Shown one piece after another: positions 14,772 through 22,828 of a stretch of 26,095 nt of DNA. The stretch lies in assembly GCF_934277605.1 (NCBI RefSeq), contig NZ_CAKQVD010000024.1, positions 1 through 26,095 on the forward strand, given 5' to 3'. Under the pieces are notes generated by a model. It ran no database searches. It saw nothing but the letters and a program-made list of their open reading frames with translations, and was not told the DNA's origin. Each line of letters starts with the position of its first letter. The first letter of the stretch is position 1. The translations under genes were made by a program, and so were the position numbers. This DNA is from an uncultured Anaerotignum sp. GTDB lineage: Bacteria > Bacillota > Clostridia > Lachnospirales > Anaerotignaceae.

Positions 14772-15773
14772 TTAAATCGAAAGAATCTTAATCACATCAT
14801 AAATTTCCGTATCCAAGGTTTTCTTCATTTGCAGTGATTCCAACAAATCCAGCACCTCATATCGTCCTCTGTTATAGGCAACGGCAATGTTTTCTCTGCC
14901 CTCCAAAATCGCCTTCACTGCATGATAGCCCATCATGGAGGCGTGCATACGGTCGGTCGCTGTGGGGCTGCCGCCTCTTTGCAGATGTCCCAAAATGGTC
15001 GCTCTGGTCTGGATACCCGTAATCTCCTGAATATCCTTCGCCAGCTTTTGCGTGCCGCCGACACCCTCTGCCACCACTACTAAATTATGGCGCTTGCCGA
15101 TACTTCTATTCTCTAAGATTTGCTGAATCACTCTGTCGCTGTTGATGTTTTCCTTCTCCTCCGGGAACATAACCTCCTCGGCACCGCCGCACATGCCGCA
15201 CCAAACGGCAATATAGCCGGCATCTCTGCCCATGACCTCCACAACAGAGCATCTCTCATGGGAGTTCGAGGTATCCCGCAGCTTATTCAGCGCATCCATC
15301 CCTGTGTTGACCGCAGTGTCAAAGCCGATGGTATATTCTGTTCCGCACATATCTAAATCAATGGTCGCAGGAATCCCAACGCCGTTCACGCCTCTTTTTA
15401 TCAGCTCTGCCAAGCCACGATAGGAGCCGTCCCCGCCAATGACAACCAGTGCATCCAAGCCCAGAATTTTATAAATTGCCGCCGCCTTGTCCAAGCCTTC
15501 CTCCGTCATCATTTCGGGGCAGCGTGCCGTATGCAGAATCGTGCCGCCCAGGTTCAGCACATTGGAAACATCTCTGCTGTGCATTTCCTTGATTTCGCCG
15601 CCAATCAGCCCTGCATAGCCCTTGCGAATCCCAATCACATCCACGCCATGATATTTTGCCGTTCTGACCACCGCACGAATCGCCGCATTCATGCCGGGCG
15701 CATCGCCGCCACTGGTCAGCACACCGATTTTTTTGATTTTTTTCTCATTCAAGTGTTCTCTTTCTTCCATCAT
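14772..15773 (-). CDS. pfkA: 6-phosphofructokinase
   Basis: Phosphorylates fructose 6-phosphate in glycolysis. It has 333 residues. Present are GVLTSGGDAPGMNAAIR (17-33), GGDGS (113-117, with the glycine found in ATP-dependent enzymes), PATIDLD (135-141, catalytic Asp139) and MGRDAGYIA. The usual PGTIDND is changed to PATIDLD; the residue that is lysine in pyrophosphate-dependent enzymes is alanine here, so ATP is the likelier donor. The start is the first of two consecutive ATGs, eight bases after AGGAGG. It sits between mtrB (62 bases upstream) and pyk. Confidence 0.95.
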   Translation of the reverse strand: MMEEREHLNEKKIKKIGVLTSGGDAPGMNAAIRAVVRTAKYHGVDVIGIRKGYAGLIGGEIKEMHSRDVSNVLNLGGTILHTARCPEMMTEEGLDKAAAIYKILGLDALVVIGGDGSYRGLAELIKRGVNGVGIPATIDLDMCGTEYTIGFDTAVNTGMDALNKLRDTSNSHERCSVVEVMGRDAGYIAVWCGMCGGAEEVMFPEEKENINSDRVIQQILENRSIGKRHNLVVVAEGVGGTQKLAKDIQEITGIQTRATILGHLQRGGSPTATDRMHASMMGYHAVKAILEGRENIAVAYNRGRYEVLDLLESLQMKKTLDTEIYDVIKILSI

Positions 15774-15835
15774 ACTGCATTCCTCCTCAAGCCTTGCAAA
15801 AAATCCTTCCGTCACAGAAAGTCTTTTTCACAGCA

Positions 15836-16084
15836 TTATTTTTTCTCGACCTCAATTTCGCCCGCACAAATCATGCCGAACTGCGTATAGACCTCAGCCT
15901 TCCCTCTGATTTTCATGGCAGAGGTATTTTCCGTAAACTGCGCAATCAAAACCTCTCCCTCGTCCAGCTTTTCGGTATGATGAATTTTGGTCACTTCCCC
16001 ACGGGTTACCCCAATGATATTTACCCCCTTTTCCAATGCCTTCACACAAATATAGGATGTATCTGCTCCGATTTTTTCAGCCAT
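15836..16084 (-). CDS. mtrB: trp RNA-binding attenuation protein (TRAP, MtrB)
   Basis: An 82-residue protein closely resembling Bacillus TRAP. TRAP forms an 11-subunit ring; when loaded with tryptophan it wraps RNA with repeated (G/U)AG triplets and shuts off trp genes. Compared with the B. subtilis protein from memory, the segment from GVNIIGVTRG to TSAMKIRG aligns without gaps. The RNA-contacting residues K37, K56 and R58 correspond to Lys39, Lys58 and Arg60 here. The threonines near the tryptophan pocket (T25, T49) correspond to Thr27 and Thr51. It has a longer C-terminus. The start follows AGGAGG that overlaps the dnaE stop, 12 bases away, so it is translated from the dnaE operon. No trp genes are in the window. 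Confidence 0.92.
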   Translation of the reverse strand: MAEKIGADTSYICVKALEKGVNIIGVTRGEVTKIHHTEKLDEGEVLIAQFTENTSAMKIRGKAEVYTQFGMICAGEIEVEKK

Positions 16085-16096
16085 ACGCTTTCCTCC

Positions 16097-19000
16097 TCAA
16101 TATTTCAACGCAACATTTTTTTCGCCCAGCAAAAGCCGCAGCTCGTTGCAAAGGGCCTCCTCGCCCGTCACCCAATTCATACGGCTTGCCTTCATCTTCC
16201 GTTTCGTTTTTTCCTCATAAATATACACCGGAACCGCTCCGTGATACCGCTGTAAGATTGCCGTAATCTGCGCAAAGGGAATCTCCTCCGTCAGCCTCAG
16301 CCAAACGGAAGACGGCAGCTCGCCCTGCTCCAAAGGCTTGATTTCCGCAGCAATCACCTTTCCCTCGCCATCTGCGGAAACACTCGCCCTGCCCGAAATC
16401 AGCAAGACCGCATCCTCCTGCAAAAGCTGAGAGCATTTTTCATAAGTCTTCGGGAACACCACAATTTCTATGCTGCCTTGGAAATCCTCCAGGGTAACAA
16501 ATGCCATCTTGTCATTATTTCTTGTATATTTTACGGAAACGCCCGCAACCATGCCGCCAACAATAACCCTTGTCCCATCTGCAATCTGCGTATGCTGTTC
16601 CTCATTCTGCAAAAAATCCGCACTTGTGTTGCTGATTCTCCGCTTGAGCCGCTCCTCATGCTCTGCCAAAGGGTGTCCGCTGACATAAATCCCCAAGGCC
16701 TCTTTTTCCATGGCAAGCTTATCCTTCGGGAGAAATTCCTTAATCTGCGGCAGCTCATCCGTTTGCTGAAAGCTCTCATCGCCGCCCATGTCAAACAAAT
16801 TCAGCTGTCCCTCTATGTTGTTCTTTCTTGCGTGGCCAATCCCTGCCAGAATCTCCTTATAAATCGCCATATATTGACTGCGATAGCCGCCAAGGCTGTC
16901 CAAGGCACCGCCCTTAATCAGCCCTTCAATGCCACGCACGCTCCACTCGCCGCCTTCCATGCGGTTGCAAAAATCCGTCAGCGAGGTAAAGCTGCCGTTT
17001 TTCTCACGCTCTGCCACCAGTGCATCCACAGCACCCTTGCCGACATTTTTAATCGCCGCAAGCGCAAAGCGAATCTTCCCGTCGGAAACGGAAAATTGGC
17101 GATAGCCTTCATTGAGGTCGGGGGGCAAAAGTGCAATCCCCATTTTTTTACATTCCTCAATATAGCCGCTGACCTTCGCCGCATTGTCCATCACGCTTGT
17201 CATCAGCGCCGCCATAAATTCCACGGGATAATGCGCCTTCAGCCACGCCGTCTGATAGCCAACCACCGCATAGCAGGCCGCATGGCTCTTGTTAAAGGCA
17301 TATTTTGCGAAATCCGTCATTTCATCGAAAATCTTTTCCGCCGCCTCTGCGGGAATCCCGTTTTTCACACAGCCCGGCACCTCTGCACCGTCGCCATAGA
17401 TGAACTTCTCCCGCTCCTCCGCCATCACGGATGCCTTTTTCTTGCTCATTGCACGGCGCACCAAGTCGCTTCTGCCCAGACTGTAGCCTGCCAAATCACG
17501 CACAATCTGCATAACCTGCTCCTGATACACAATGCAGCCGTAGGTGTTTTCCAAAATCGGCTCCAGCTTCGGATGTGTATACTGCACCTTGCCGCCCGCA
17601 TTTTTCCCCTTGATATATTTCGGAATAAAATCCATCGGCCCCGGGCGATAAAGTGCAATCCCCGCAATCATATCCTCCAAACAGCGTGGCTGCAGCTCTC
17701 GCATAAACTGCTTCATGCCGCCGCTTTCCAGCTGGAACACGCCCTCTGTTTTGCCTTGGCAAATCATGTCATACACCATAGTATCGTTTTCGGGCAGCTC
17801 CTCCATGTTTAACCGAATCCCATGGATACGCTCAATTTCCTGCACTGCGGATTGGATCACCGTCAATGTCCGCAGGCCCAGAAAGTCCATCTTCAAAAGC
17901 CCCAATTCCTCCAGAATCGTCATGGTATATTGGGTGTTGACCTGTCCGTCATTCGCACTCAGCGGTACATATTCCATAACAGGCTCCCGACAAATCACAA
18001 CCCCTGCCGCATGGGTAGAGGAATGGCGGGGCAGTCCCTCCAAGCGCAAGGAGGTATCAATCAGCCGCCTCGTCTCCGCCTCCTCCTCATAGGCATGGTT
18101 CAAATCGGGGTTCATTTTCAGTGCCTTTTCAATCGTAATGCCCAGCTCCGTCGGTATCATCTTGGAAATGCGGTCAACCTCTGCATAGGGCATTGCAAGC
18201 GCACGCCCCACATCCTTGATGGCCGCCCTTGCCGCCATGGTTCCGAAGGTAATAATCTGCGCCACATTTGCCTCTCCGTATTTGCGGATGACATAATCAA
18301 TGACCTCCTGCCGCCGTTCATAGCAGAAGTCAATATCAATATCCGGCATGCTGACACGCTCAGGATTTAGGAAACGCTCAAAAATCAGGTCATATTTCAA
18401 CGGATCAATCGTTGTGATGGAAAGGCAGTAGGAAACCATGCTCCCTGCCGCAGAGCCACGCCCCGGCCCAACAATAATGCCGTTATCCTTCGCATATTTA
18501 ATAAAATCCCAAACAATCAAAAAATAATCCACATATCCCATGTTTTCAATGGTGGAAAGCTCATATTCCAAGCGCTCCTCCCATTCTGCCTTCGCCTCCG
18601 GATATTTCCTGCGAAAGCCCTCATAACAAATCTCACGCAGATAAGCCTCTGCCGTTTTTCCATCCGGCACATCAAAGCGGGGCAGCTTTAATTCATGGAA
18701 CGTAAAGCTCACATTGCACCGCTCGGCAATCCTTGCCGTATTGGCACAGGCCTCAGGTGCAAAGGAAAACAAATCATACATTTCCTTCGGGCTTTTCACA
18801 TAAAACTGACCGCCCTCATAACGCATCCTGTCCTCATCCAAAACCGTTTTCCCCGTCTGGATGCACAAAAGAATATCATGCGGCTCCGCGTCCTCTTTAT
18901 AAATATAATGGCTGTCATTGGTGCAAATCAGCGGAATCCCCGTTTCCCTGCTCATCCGCACCAAAGCCTCATTCACAAGCTTCTGTTCCCGAATCCCATG

Positions 19001-19543
19001 GTCCTGCAATTCCAAGAAATAATTGCCCTCCCCGAAAATATCGAGATATTCCAGTGCCGTCTCCTTCGCCTTCTCATAGGATACGTTCAGAATATTCCTC
19101 GGCACCTCTCCGGCCAAGCAGGCACTCGATGCAATGATTCCCTTGCTGTATTTACGCAAAAGCTCCTTGTCCACACGGGGCTTATAATAAAATCCTTCGG
19201 TAAAGCCATAGGAAACCAGCTTAATCAAATTATGGTAGCCCTCATTCGTTTCAGCCAAAAGCACCAGATGATAATAGCCGCCGCCCTTGCCCTCCTTCGT
19301 GAAGCGGGAGCCCTCCGCCACATAAACCTCGCAGCCCAAAATCGGCTTAATGCCCGCCTCCAGTGCCGCCTTATAAAATTCCACCGCACCATACATCGCA
19401 CCGTGGTCGGTAATGGCAATGCTGTCCATCCCCAGCTCCTTCGTCCGCTGCACCAGCTCCTTGATTTTGGCAGAGCCATCCAAAAGGCTGTATTCTGTAT
19501 GAACATGAAGATGCGTAAACGGTCTGTATTCCTCATTCTGCAT
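16097..19543 (-). CDS. dnaE: DNA polymerase III alpha subunit
   Basis: A replicative C-family DNA polymerase of 1148 residues. The order is PHP domain (HLHVHTEYSLLDG near the N-terminus, residues 11-23), polymerase core (VGPGRGSAAGS around 360; catalytic PDIDIDF around 400), thumb/fingers (GVFQLESGGMKQFMREL), helix-hairpin-helix region and a C-terminal OB fold (about 990-1070). In Clostridia and Bacilli it works beside PolC. ATG 19543 is preferred over the upstream GTG at 19558, because the latter sits on the ribosome binding site itself. It is the first gene of the operon with mtrB, pfkA and pyk. Confidence 0.97.
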   Translation of the reverse strand: MQNEEYRPFTHLHVHTEYSLLDGSAKIKELVQRTKELGMDSIAITDHGAMYGAVEFYKAALEAGIKPILGCEVYVAEGSRFTKEGKGGGYYHLVLLAETNEGYHNLIKLVSYGFTEGFYYKPRVDKELLRKYSKGIIASSACLAGEVPRNILNVSYEKAKETALEYLDIFGEGNYFLELQDHGIREQKLVNEALVRMSRETGIPLICTNDSHYIYKEDAEPHDILLCIQTGKTVLDEDRMRYEGGQFYVKSPKEMYDLFSFAPEACANTARIAERCNVSFTFHELKLPRFDVPDGKTAEAYLREICYEGFRRKYPEAKAEWEERLEYELSTIENMGYVDYFLIVWDFIKYAKDNGIIVGPGRGSAAGSMVSYCLSITTIDPLKYDLIFERFLNPERVSMPDIDIDFCYERRQEVIDYVIRKYGEANVAQIITFGTMAARAAIKDVGRALAMPYAEVDRISKMIPTELGITIEKALKMNPDLNHAYEEEAETRRLIDTSLRLEGLPRHSSTHAAGVVICREPVMEYVPLSANDGQVNTQYTMTILEELGLLKMDFLGLRTLTVIQSAVQEIERIHGIRLNMEELPENDTMVYDMICQGKTEGVFQLESGGMKQFMRELQPRCLEDMIAGIALYRPGPMDFIPKYIKGKNAGGKVQYTHPKLEPILENTYGCIVYQEQVMQIVRDLAGYSLGRSDLVRRAMSKKKASVMAEEREKFIYGDGAEVPGCVKNGIPAEAAEKIFDEMTDFAKYAFNKSHAACYAVVGYQTAWLKAHYPVEFMAALMTSVMDNAAKVSGYIEECKKMGIALLPPDLNEGYRQFSVSDGKIRFALAAIKNVGKGAVDALVAEREKNGSFTSLTDFCNRMEGGEWSVRGIEGLIKGGALDSLGGYRSQYMAIYKEILAGIGHARKNNIEGQLNLFDMGGDESFQQTDELPQIKEFLPKDKLAMEKEALGIYVSGHPLAEHEERLKRRISNTSADFLQNEEQHTQIADGTRVIVGGMVAGVSVKYTRNNDKMAFVTLEDFQGSIEIVVFPKTYEKCSQLLQEDAVLLISGRASVSADGEGKVIAAEIKPLEQGELPSSVWLRLTEEIPFAQITAILQRYHGAVPVYIYEEKTKRKMKASRMNWVTGEEALCNELRLLLGEKNVALKY

Positions 19544-19594
19544 TTCCAATCTCCGCACCTCCTTCGTTTTTCCTAACCACTTTTCTATCGTTTC

Positions 19595-19623
19595 AGTATA
19601 TCATATTTTTCCCTTCCGAAAAA
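19595..19623 (-). promoter_or_regulatory. Probable dnaE operon promoter
   Basis: Minus strand TTTTTC, 17 bases, TATACT, ending about 50 bases upstream of dnaE. The -10 is good; the -35 is weak (a TTGTTT lies three bases further out). Confidence 0.5.
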
Positions 19624-19765
19624 CAACCCACACCGAAAAAATTCTGTTTTTTCAACGCAGAAAATGATTTTTCCAAAACCCGTTTTTTCAGCAAAACGCA
19701 TAAAAGCACCTATTATTTCACAAAATGCAACTGCTTTCCGCAAAAAATATTTTTCAAAAAAACAG

Positions 19766-19793
19766 TTGACAAATGTCCTTGGGATGTTATAAT
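19766..19793 (+). promoter_or_regulatory. Consensus promoter of the met T-box leader
   Basis: Perfect TTGACA and TATAAT separated by 16 bases. Such a strong promoter fits a gene whose output is set by transcription attenuation downstream. Confidence 0.85.
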
Positions 19794-19804
19794 ATTCCTC
19801 AACA

Positions 19805-20089
19805 AAACAACTTGATAACAAAAAGCGATGACGAAGAGGGCTGAGTGCCTGCGTTTCCAGAGAGTCGGCGGTTGCTGTGAGCCGATAACAATTTCACTCA
19901 ATAGTCTATGGCTTCTGAGCCGGAGGTTCGAAAATACAACTGTATCGGTAGGCTCCTCCCGTGCATGCTGCGTAAAAGCATAGGGCTTGATTGAGCCCGA
20001 AGAGGTGGCATATTTTTTATATATGCAAATTGAGTGGTACCGCGGTGATATAAGCCGTCTCAAAGGTTTTCTTTGGGGCGGCTTTTTTT
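19805..20089 (+). ncRNA. T-box riboswitch, methionine specifier (AUG), upstream of metY
   Basis: Stem I pairs TGAGTG with CACTCA and encloses a specifier loop ending in ATG (19908-19910). The distal region AGAGAGTCGGCGGTTGCTG then GAGCCGAT is the classic form. The T-box bulge is TGAGTGGTACCGCGGTG (20031-20047). The terminator is AAGCCGTCTCAAAG (20052-20065), short loop, CTTTGGGGCGGCTT (20071-20084), then T. Uncharged tRNA-Met would allow read-through. The codon fits the downstream methionine genes. Together with the two divergent promoters, this accounts for the 623 gene-free bases between dnaE and metY. Confidence 0.93.
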
Positions 20090-20166
20090 CATTTCCCCAT
20101 CCGCAGTAGGCTCCCGCATCCAAGCATCTGCTTTTTCATTATTATTTTACTAAGGAGGAACAAAAA

Positions 20167-21453
20167 ATGAGCGATTATCGTATTGAAACAAAATGTGTGC
20201 AGAGTGGGTATACCCCCGAAAACGGCGAACCCAGACAGATTCCCATTTATCAAAGCACCACATTCAAATACAGTACCAGTGAGGATATGGGCAAGCTTTT
20301 CGATTTGGAGGCATCCGGCTATTTCTACTCCCGCCTGCAAAATCCCACCTGTGACTTGGTTGCCGCAAAGATTGCCGCTTTGGAAGGCGGTACAGCCGCA
20401 ATGCTGACCTCCTCCGGTCAGGCAGCCAATTTCTATGCCGTATTCAATATTGCAAACTGCGGTGACCACGTTGTAGCGTCATCCACCATTTATGGCGGCA
20501 CCTTCAACCTCTTTGCCGTAACCATGAAGAAAATGGGTGTGGAATTTACCTTTGTTGCCCCCGATTGCTCCGAGGAAGAGCTGGCAGCAGCCTTCCGCCC
20601 CAATACAAAGGCAGTCTTTGGCGAAACCATTGCCAACCCTGCGCTGAGCGTTCTGGATATTGAGCGTTTTGCAAAGGCGGCACACGCACATGGTGTTCCC
20701 CTCATCATTGATAACACCTTTGCCACCCCCATCAACTGCCGCCCGATTGAATGGGGCGCAGATATCGTGACACATTCCACCACAAAATACATGGATGGCC
20801 ACGGCTCTGCTGTCGGCGGCTGTATCGTAGACAGCGGCAACTTTGATTGGCTGGCTCATGCCGAAAAATTCCCCGGTCTTTGCACCCCCGATGAAAGCTA
20901 TCACGGCATTACCTATGCGGAAAAATTCGGTCAGGGCGGTGCCTTCATCACAAAAGCAACCGCACAGCTGATGCGTGACTTCGGCTCTACACAATCTCCG
21001 CAGTCCGCATTCCTGCTGAATCTCGGTCTGGAAAGCCTGCATGTGCGTATTCCCCGTCATTGCGAAAACGGTCTGGCTGTCGCAAAATTCCTGAAGGCGC
21101 ACGATTTGATTTCCTATGTCATCTATCCTTCTCTGGAAGGCGATAAATATTATGAAACCGCAAAAAAATATCTGCCCAACGGCTCCTGCGGCGTTGTCAG
21201 CTTTGGCGTAAAGGGCGGCAGAAAGGCAGCAGAGGCCTTCATGGGACATCTGAAAACCGCTGCCATCGAAACCCACGTTGCAGATGCACGCACCTGCTGT
21301 CTGCACCCCGCAAGCTCCACCCACAGACAGATGACAGATGCGGAGCTGAATGCCGCCGGCGTTCCTGCGGATATGGTTCGTTTGTCCTGCGGCTTGGAAA
21401 ATGCACAGGATTTGATTGATGATATCGCACAGGCCTTGGAAACCATCAGATAA
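20167..21453 (+). CDS. metY: O-acetylhomoserine sulfhydrylase (aminocarboxypropyltransferase)
   Basis: PLP enzyme of the Cys/Met metabolism family that makes homocysteine from O-acetylhomoserine and sulfide. Its 428 residues are typical of MetY; cystathionine synthases are about 40 shorter. The PLP lysine is Lys207 in THSTTKYMDGHG; Asp182 (IIDNTF) binds the pyridine nitrogen, and SSGQAA is at 82-87. The start follows AAGGAGG. The gene is behind a methionine T-box and 24 bases before metA, whose predicted product is its substrate. A cysteine-synthase side activity is possible. Confidence 0.94.
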   Translation: MSDYRIETKCVQSGYTPENGEPRQIPIYQSTTFKYSTSEDMGKLFDLEASGYFYSRLQNPTCDLVAAKIAALEGGTAAMLTSSGQAANFYAVFNIANCGDHVVASSTIYGGTFNLFAVTMKKMGVEFTFVAPDCSEEELAAAFRPNTKAVFGETIANPALSVLDIERFAKAAHAHGVPLIIDNTFATPINCRPIEWGADIVTHSTTKYMDGHGSAVGGCIVDSGNFDWLAHAEKFPGLCTPDESYHGITYAEKFGQGGAFITKATAQLMRDFGSTQSPQSAFLLNLGLESLHVRIPRHCENGLAVAKFLKAHDLISYVIYPSLEGDKYYETAKKYLPNGSCGVVSFGVKGGRKAAEAFMGHLKTAAIETHVADARTCCLHPASSTHRQMTDAELNAAGVPADMVRLSCGLENAQDLIDDIAQALETIR

Positions 21454-21477
21454 GCAAAAGAAACGGAGATTGATGTA

Positions 21478-22404
21478 ATGCCTATTAAAATACCCAACGA
21501 ATTACCCGCAGCAAAGGTGCTGACCGATGAAAACATTTTCATTATGACGGAAACGAGGGCAATCACACAGGATATTCGTGCCTTGAAAATCCTGCTGTTG
21601 AACCTCATGCCAACAAAAATCGATACCGAAACACAGCTTTCCCGCCTTTTAGGCAACACAGCCCTGCAAATTGAGCTGGAGCTGATTCACACCAGAAGCC
21701 ATGAATCCAAAAACACACCGGAGGATCATCTGCTTGCCTTCTATAAAACCTTTGACGAGGTAAAGGATAAAAACTGGGATGGGCTGATTATCACAGGCGC
21801 TCCCATCGAGCAGATGGAATTTGAAGAGGTGGAATATTGGGATGAGCTGGTGGAAATCATGGAATGGAGCAAAACCCATGTCCACAGCACCTTCCATATC
21901 TGCTGGGGGGCGCAGGCAGGTCTGTATTATCATTATGGCATCCAAAAGCACATGATGCAGGATAAAATGTTCGGTGTCTTTCCGCATAAATTGGATAAAA
22001 AAACCTCTATCCTCTTTCGTGGCTCGGATGATATCTTTTATGTCCCCCATTCCAGACATACCACTGTCTATCGTGAGGACATCGAAAAGGAGCCTCGCCT
22101 GAAAATCATTGCCTCCTCGGAGGAGGCAGGGGTATATGCCATCCATAATGACGGCGGCAGTCAAATTTTCATCATGGGACATTCGGAATATGATCCGCTC
22201 ACATTGGAAAAGGAATATCTGCGTGACAAAAACGCAGGATTGCCGATTGAGGTGCCTAAAAATTACTATCCGAACGATGATGACACACAGGAGCCACTGG
22301 TCAGATGGCGGGCGCACGCAAATCTGCTCTACTCCAACTGGCTGAACTATTTTGTTTATCAAACCTCTCCTTATGACATCACGCAAATCAACCAAAACCA
22401 CTGA
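21478..22404 (+). CDS. metA: Homoserine O-acetyltransferase (MetA family)
   Basis: A 308-residue MetA-family enzyme activating homoserine for methionine synthesis. The catalytic cysteine is Cys142 (HICWGAQAG); the His235/Glu237 pair is in MGHSEYDP. Numbering coincides with the E. coli enzyme. Residue 111 is Glu (GAPIEQ); in published work on Bacillus MetA, Glu111 selects acetyl-CoA and Gly selects succinyl-CoA. An O-acetylhomoserine product is therefore predicted, which fits the adjacent metY. The start follows GGAG. It shares the metY transcript and ends at a strong terminator. Confidence 0.93.
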   Translation: MPIKIPNELPAAKVLTDENIFIMTETRAITQDIRALKILLLNLMPTKIDTETQLSRLLGNTALQIELELIHTRSHESKNTPEDHLLAFYKTFDEVKDKNWDGLIITGAPIEQMEFEEVEYWDELVEIMEWSKTHVHSTFHICWGAQAGLYYHYGIQKHMMQDKMFGVFPHKLDKKTSILFRGSDDIFYVPHSRHTTVYREDIEKEPRLKIIASSEEAGVYAIHNDGGSQIFIMGHSEYDPLTLEKEYLRDKNAGLPIEVPKNYYPNDDDTQEPLVRWRAHANLLYSNWLNYFVYQTSPYDITQINQNH

Positions 22405-22407
22405 TAC

Positions 22408-22441
22408 AAAAAGGACTTGGGGAAAATCCCAAGTCCTTTTT
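22408..22441 (+). terminator. Terminator of metY-metA
   Basis: AAAAAGGACTTGGG, short loop, CCCAAGTCCTTTTT, immediately after the metA stop. Almost the same hairpin recurs at 22769-22801. Confidence 0.9.
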
Positions 22442-22768
22442 GGGTGTCGATAAATTCGACACCCTAAGTCGAAAACAGGTTTTCGACTTGTTGAAACAGA
22501 GGAATAAACAGACGAGTTCCATCGGCTCAAAAGCCTTGAAACCTTGTCAGCACTTTGCTTCGCAAAGCCGCCTACGGCGGCGGGGTATATCTTCCCCGTG
22601 CATTACTGTTTTCCTCGTCGGAAATGAATTCCGACTGCGGATTCCATTTGGGAAACTACTTACCGCCCAAGAAGGGGCGGCAGGCGAAGCCTGCTTTGCG
22701 TAGCAAAGTAATGAACAGTTTGTTTCCCAAACCCTTCCGCTGCCTCAAAATTACTTTGTTTACAGTCT
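22442..22768. repeat. Hairpin-rich intergenic block between duplicated terminators
   Basis: Over 327 bases, many perfect short palindromes follow one another. Examples are GGGTGTCGA/TCGACACCC (22442-22464), AAGTCGAAAAC/GTTTTCGACTT (22466-22489), CTTTGC/GCAAAG, GCCGCC/GGCGGC (22567-22581), GTCGGAA/TTCCGAC, CCGCCC/GGGCGG and GCAGGC/GCCTGC. A longer-range pair is TTTGGGAAAC with GTTTCCCAAA. No convincing ORF is present. The block looks like a clustered repetitive element or a structured RNA; it is not coding sequence. Confidence 0.6.
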
Positions 22769-22808
22769 GAAAGGACTTGGGGAACCCCCCCAAGTCCTTT
22801 CATTTTTA
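22769..22808 (+). terminator. Second copy of the metA-type terminator
   Basis: GAAAGGACTTGGGG and CCCCAAGTCCTTTC form a perfect 14-base-pair stem, with ATTTTTATT on the right. It shares the core AAAGGACTTGGGGAA with the terminator at 22408. On the left strand no T run follows, so it is a poor terminator for glmS despite lying just past the glmS stop. Confidence 0.7.
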
Positions 22809-22828
22809 TTCCGTTTTTATTTTATTTT

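Noticed and set aside
16478..17812. 444-codon frame antisense to dnaE
   Set aside because: It is a by-product of dnaE codon use; no ribosome binding site or recognisable domain. The same applies to similar long frames opposite glmS, the dipeptidases and the DUF819 gene.
22440..22703. 87-codon frame within the hairpin array
   Set aside because: It is built from palindromes, lacks a ribosome binding site and has no protein-like composition.
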